Origin: Nageia nagi
Lineage: Eukaryota > Pinophyta
Direction of reading: 5' to 3'
Length of the DNA stretch: 64,000 nucleotides
Assembly: GCA_050084985.1 (NCBI GenBank)
Contig: JBITNC010000002.1
Location: 1,798,001 to 1,862,000, forward strand
The translations under genes were made by a program, and so were the position numbers. Below are positions 38,401 to 44,400 of this stretch, piece by piece (position 1 is the first letter of the stretch; each line of letters opens with the position of its first letter). The notes beneath the pieces were generated by a model. That model made no database searches, was not told the DNA's origin, and saw nothing but the letters and a program-made list of their open reading frames with translations.

Positions 38401-41400
38401 CCGAAGAGAAGTATTGTTACAGTTTAGGAGGCCATTGTGGACACTTATCAGCCATCACCACGAATGAGTGGGGTGTTAACATGGAGGAATGTCTTGATGT
38501 ATTTAACATGAATGTCAAAGAGGAGTTTGAGGAGAAAGAGAAGAGTGATCATCATGGAGAAAGCTCTACTCGCCCAAGGAAGACCCAAACATATGTGCAT
38601 ATAGCTAATAATGCCATACACATCAAGACCATAATAGCTAATAAGGAGAATCCACAATGTCCTGAAGACCTTAGGCAAATCAACCAAATCATCAACACAG
38701 GTCCGATTGGTTTGGCTGGTTGAAAACATGCAATCATCTCCAACGCTGAGGCCATCACTAAGGATGGTATGATGAAAGACAAGGTGATCAAAAGCCTCAA
38801 GAAGGAGTTAACTGCACAGAAAAAGTTGACTAAAGACCTAGAATTGGCTAAGGTACCCACAAAGAAGCTCCAAAAGTTTAAACCGCTCAAGGAGGGTATG
38901 ATTGCAGTTAAACAAAAGGATATAGATGAGGTCTTCGCAGCAGTATAGCAATTTACTAGGGCATTAGAGAGGGTGGCATTTGAAGAGCAAAAACTCAAGG
39001 CAATCATCGTGGAGAGGACCAGTCTTCTCAGGATTTTAGATTCTAGACAGCCCATGATCATGCAGTTTGAGATAACACCGAATCGGAGGCCAGAAGATGT
39101 GAAGTTTTGTGAAGAATATTGGTTCTATTTGGGTGTAATTAACCAAATAAACACCCGATTCCAGGAGGTGCAAAAGGATGTTCAGAAGCGCAACGACAAG
39201 GCAAACACTTGTCTTGAGCAGATGGAGTTCCAAGTGAAGTTTCTCGACGATGATGCATCCATCCGAGACAAAGACCTTGTAGTGGCGGAAGTGAGACACT
39301 TCCTTCACAGTCTAATCATGATCGAGGATATCAACACCTTCTAGATTGGCAATCAATTGGAGCATTTGCTCAGAGCTCACACATGGGAAAAGGATATGCT
39401 CAAAATCATGGAGAAGGTAGAGCGCAGCGTGGTGAAGAATGGGTTGAAGCTCTCCGAGATGCTAAATGGATTGGAGCTTACAGCCAAATTCTTGGATGAC
39501 GACTTTGAGGGTCATGCTGAGGCGTTGGGCACACCAACCGCCTAGTCATATTATTTGTTTTTATTTTATTTCATAATTATTGTGGGAGACTTTAATTTAT
39601 TTGTTAATAAATTCCCAAGTTTGTGATGGATGAGGATTTGCTCCCACAAACTCGGATGATATCTTGTAATGCCATGTGGCATATTTTTGTTGAACTATGT
39701 TTTATTTCTTGGAAATTGCAATTAGGGTTAGGGCAACACTTAGGGTCGCTTCAAAAACTATATATAGACCATTTGGGCTCATTTGTAAAGGATCAGGCAT
39801 TTTTTGCAAATTGGAGTACTTACATAATCCTTTCAATCTTGCAAGTTTTCCCTTTTCGCAATTGTGACATAATTCCAAGAAATTGAAGTGAGCTTGTTTT
39901 CATTTGGAACTATGAAAGTGAATGAGTGTTACCATTTTATGCTATCTTGAGTATTTAGGACATTTTATAAACCTTGTTGGTGGCTAAAAGAATGCTTGTA
40001 TATCCTTTCGAAAGATTTCAAGAAGTGTTTGATTGTAAAGTTTCATAGTTTGCACATGGGATTAGTGTGTTCTAAGATGACTTGTGTATGTTGTTTAATA
40101 TAGGAACTTCACTCCACAAGTGAGTTCTACCCACATGATACCTTTATTATCCATTGCCTTAGCACCAAGCTCCTCTTGTTGAGATGTTCGTGTTGTCGCC
40201 TTTCGAGTTGGATTTGGGGTGCATGGAACCTATGCCAAACCCGCACAAGTTCAGTCTTAGAAGGTCATACTAATCGATGAGAACATTGCCCTAGAAGCTG
40301 AATTCATATATCATCGTCTTTTCACAACTCTTTTTCTTTATTTTCTATTTTTTGCATGGCTTTCACAACAAACCTTTTTCCCCCTTTTTTTTAAGAGAAC
40401 TATTCCTCGATTAGGGACCCTTCAAGTCCTTGATTAACAAATTTCATTTGAGTTGGTAACAGCTTCAAACATCTCCACTTTATCACCTGAGTGAACCCTT
40501 GCACCCTTCACTTTCAAATCTTTGAAGTAAAAGTCCTCATAGCAGGTTGGGGTCATGCCCTACCACTCAGGTGTTGGAGTCTTTCTACAAGCCTTGTGAT
40601 CCAATTTACCAATTAGCAAGGGTAGGAAAGAAAAAGCCCCCAACAAGTTACTACGATACAAGGGGCACTTGGTAAGACCAAACTACTTCATGAAAGACAT
40701 TCTACTCCAATGGGAGGCACTCAAGCTTCCTCCAGACTCATAAGAGAAACCAAAGGAAATCTCCTATAGGAAGACATTGAAAAGGATGCCAACGACTTTG
40801 TGGAAACCTATGATACTTGTCACCCACAAAAAGGAGAAACCATTAATTCTATTGATCTTATCCAACCACTTCCCATTCCTCCATATCTTGGTCCAACATT
40901 TTCATAGGTTTCATTGAAGGACTTCCAATTGATAGACTATAATCTTAGTAGTAGTTACAAGCTAATTAAGTATGCTCATAACCATTGTGTTGAACTTTTT
41001 ATCGAACAAGTGTCCCCAGTTCATGGGATGCCACACTTGGACATCATACACAGTAACCATTGTGTTGAATTTTTATCAAACAAATATCCCCAGTTCATGG
41101 GATGCCACACTTGGTCATCAAATCGTGACCCCACCTTCACTAACAAGTCCTAGTAGTAATTGTTCAAAAAACAAAGTATCCACTTGAAACACAACTCGAC
41201 CTATCAACACCAAACTAATGGTCAAACACAAGCCATTAATAAATGTCTTGAAACCTACCTCAAATGCTACAATTTTAACTACTAATCTCATTCGATATAG
41301 GACAACACTTCCTATCATTCCTCTCTTTCAAGATTGAAAGATTGGAATAAAAGAATTGCTTTATTACATTCCTTAAGAGATAGAACCAAAAAATAGAAAA

Positions 41401-44400
41401 AGGGTTATTGAAATAACATATATCTATAATTAACCACTAATGTATTATTATTCTAATGTACCCCCCCATAATACATTAGGTCTTCAAAGAATATGAGAGG
41501 AAGATCTAAAAGTATTCAAACTTTCCACAATCAAGAGATTTAGTGAAAGCATTTGCAACTTGTTCTTTTGTGGAAATGTAACAAAGTTGAATATTGCGTA
41601 ATAAAACATGGTCGCATATGAAGTGCACTTGTATCTCAATATGTTTTGGTACACTCATGAAAAACGGAATTGCAAACCAGTTTTAGTACACCTTGATTAT
41701 CGCAATGTAGAATAGTAGGTTGAATCGATGGTATTCCAATATTTGCCAAAATGTGACATAACCATAATGCCTCACAAAACATCTTAACAACACAATATTA
41801 TGACTCTATGGTAGATTTTGATGTGACAATTTGTTTCTTGCTACTCCAAGAAATCGGTCCAAATCCAAGGAAGAACACATATCCAATCATTGATCTTCTA
41901 TCATCCAAAGATCCTCCATAATTTGCATTAGTGTATCCAATCAAAAAGAACTTATCATCTTATTGTATTCCAGGCCATAACTATTAGTACCAAAATTATA
42001 TCTCGACACATGCTTACCCAATGTCCAATATGCTTTCAAGTTCATGAATAAACCTAAAAAGATAGCTAATAGCATAGCAAATTTTTGGTCTGGTATATGA
42101 AAGGTAAATAAACCCTCCAATCAACTGACGATAGAGAGTTGCATTTACCTATGGAGTATTATCATGGCATGACAAATGTAAACTAGGTTCAATAGGTATG
42201 ACCAGGGATTGGCTTTCTATCATCCTAAACTTCTCCAACAAACTCTTCATAAACTTCATTTTTAAATCAAATATGCAATCATGCATCTGCCAGACCTCCA
42301 ATCTGTGATGATCCAAAATGGACCTCAACTCAAAAATGCTCAATTTCAGCCAACAAACCTTGACATCAGATCTAGGGCATCAAACACAAGCCAACACACC
42401 CTCAAATATGCAATGTTAGGGTTAGGGCATCAATATTACACATTCATAACAGCAAGATGACAACATTTGATTATAACATGCAATATTCAATCTACAATAC
42501 ATCATAATGCCAACAATGATAAGTACAAGCATAAACAACAATAATGATCCAACACATGCACAAGATGAGTCAACACACCATAAGCACGAGATCCAATTGC
42601 CCTTGGCAGTATACAAATGATATGAAGCAATGCAATACAATACCAAGCCCTAGGTGGCAGTCGTTGGCCTCTCTAGAGACAACTAGGGCACACCAATGAA
42701 TATCCTCGATCACTGGAACAACAACGGAACCATGGGACATAAATGCTTCCTCAAAACTCGAATCCTCTCCACTGAAGGAGCCCTCCTTTGATTCTGGATA
42801 ACCAACTGAATGGTAGAAGCCATACCTCGGAATATCACCGGGTGGGTAAGGCGATGCGCCAATATCGTAGAAAGACAAGATCCCTCAGGCTTAATGCCCT
42901 CTAGACGCTGCGTCTACAACTGTTGCTTAGCACCGCTAAGATTTGAAGTTCTGTGGATGGTACAAGAGCATAATAATCAAGTATATCCAATAATGATGCT
43001 CCAGTGTCTATTTATACATTAGCTCTGTCACGATCTCACCTAGGAGTCATCACCTAGCTCATCTTATCCAACGTTGGCCTCCTAGGGGCTCGAAATACCC
43101 AACATGGGTGTTTCAAAGGTCATACATGCCAACGTGGGGGCCAAGGGTGCATTAAGTGCCAATGAGTGAGCTAAGGGGCGCCACGTATGCCCAAGTGGGT
43201 GAAGGGGGCAGACATGGGGTCTAGGAGTCATGTTGGGCCAACATGGGGGTATGGAAGCCTCCCCAAGCCTAGTGCAAGTATACAAGTGGTCGTCCAATGC
43301 CTCAATACACAAATAGACCTTGGGATTCCCACAATCATTATCAAGATCTCCAAGCATGACAAACACTCCTAATCTAACCTTAGGAGGGAGACGTCCCGCT
43401 TGGGGCTCACAGTGGGGTCCATTGACCCATTAAGTCTCCTATCCTAAGTTACAATCATAAAGAGCAATACATAAAGAAAGTATATTCCAAGTAGATCCTT
43501 TTGGACCCCACAACTAATTACATTTGGACAAGGGGTACATCACACAATCCAAGGCGATAATGAAGTAAACCAAAATCAATCATGTCGAATGATTTCTTGA
43601 GGTCATCCTTAAAAGATAAGAATAACTCCTCAGTATTACTCGAGATGAACAAATCATTGACATACACAACCACAATGGCCATCTCCCTCCATGTTGTTGA
43701 AGGTAAAGATTAGGATCATAAGGACTCCTAACAAAGCCGATAGTAAATGCTCATCAATCTTAATGTACCAAGCTCTTGGAGCTTGTTTTAAGCCATACAA
43801 AGACTTTATCAATCTACACACTTTTCCTTTGCCTGGATCAACAACAAATCCTTTAAGCTGATGCATGTAGACTTCTTCCTCCAAATCTTTGTTCAAGAAT
43901 GCACTCTTCACATCCATTTGATATACTTTTTAGCCAAATTGTGCAGCCATTGCAAAAGCAACCCTAATGATATTCATCTTGGCTTTGAGAACAAATGGCT
44001 CCTTGTAATCTATGACTTCCTCTTGGGCATATCCCTTTGCAACTAGTCGGATCTTGTGTTTGTCGAGGGTTCCACCTGCTTTATACATTGTCTTGAACAC
44101 CCATTTGCATCCAATAGCCTTCTTCCTTGGTGGAAGATCTACCAACTCCCATGTGCCACTTCTCATTAAGGCATCATACTCAACCTTCATGGTTGATATC
44201 CAATGTGATAAATCAAGGGCCTCACAAACTGCCTCAGGTTCATAACTATTCACCACCATGCTCCTTAATGCTAGTTTCCCTTCCTCTTGAGTCATGCTAC
44301 ATGTCCTTAGTCTAGAAGTAAAAATGTATGGTAAAGCACTCAAATGTGTATCCTACAGTGTCTTCTTATTCCAAGTTGGTCGATTGGAGTGATCAAGTGC

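Larger units (their letters stand above)
34750..40300 (+). mobile_element. Non-autonomous LTR-type element, copy 2 (long gag-like ORF)
   Basis: It begins with a hairpin (TCCCAAAATC CTGC GATTTTGGAGA, then GACCCTCA), then eight hairpin repeats (35,040-35,990), a GGCTATAAAAGGGA promoter-like box at 36,138, a long broken ORF (36,360-39,545), GTGGGAG at 39,583 as possible polypurine tract, and a 3' part with CTATATATAGACC at 39,760 that looks like an LTR promoter. No protease, RT, RNase H or integrase was found, so mobilisation would need an autonomous helper. Gypsy sequence flanks it on both sides. Confidence 0.6.

Noticed and set aside
38552-39061. 169-codon minus-strand ORF
   Set aside because: It is the antisense shadow of the gag-like ORF of copy 2.
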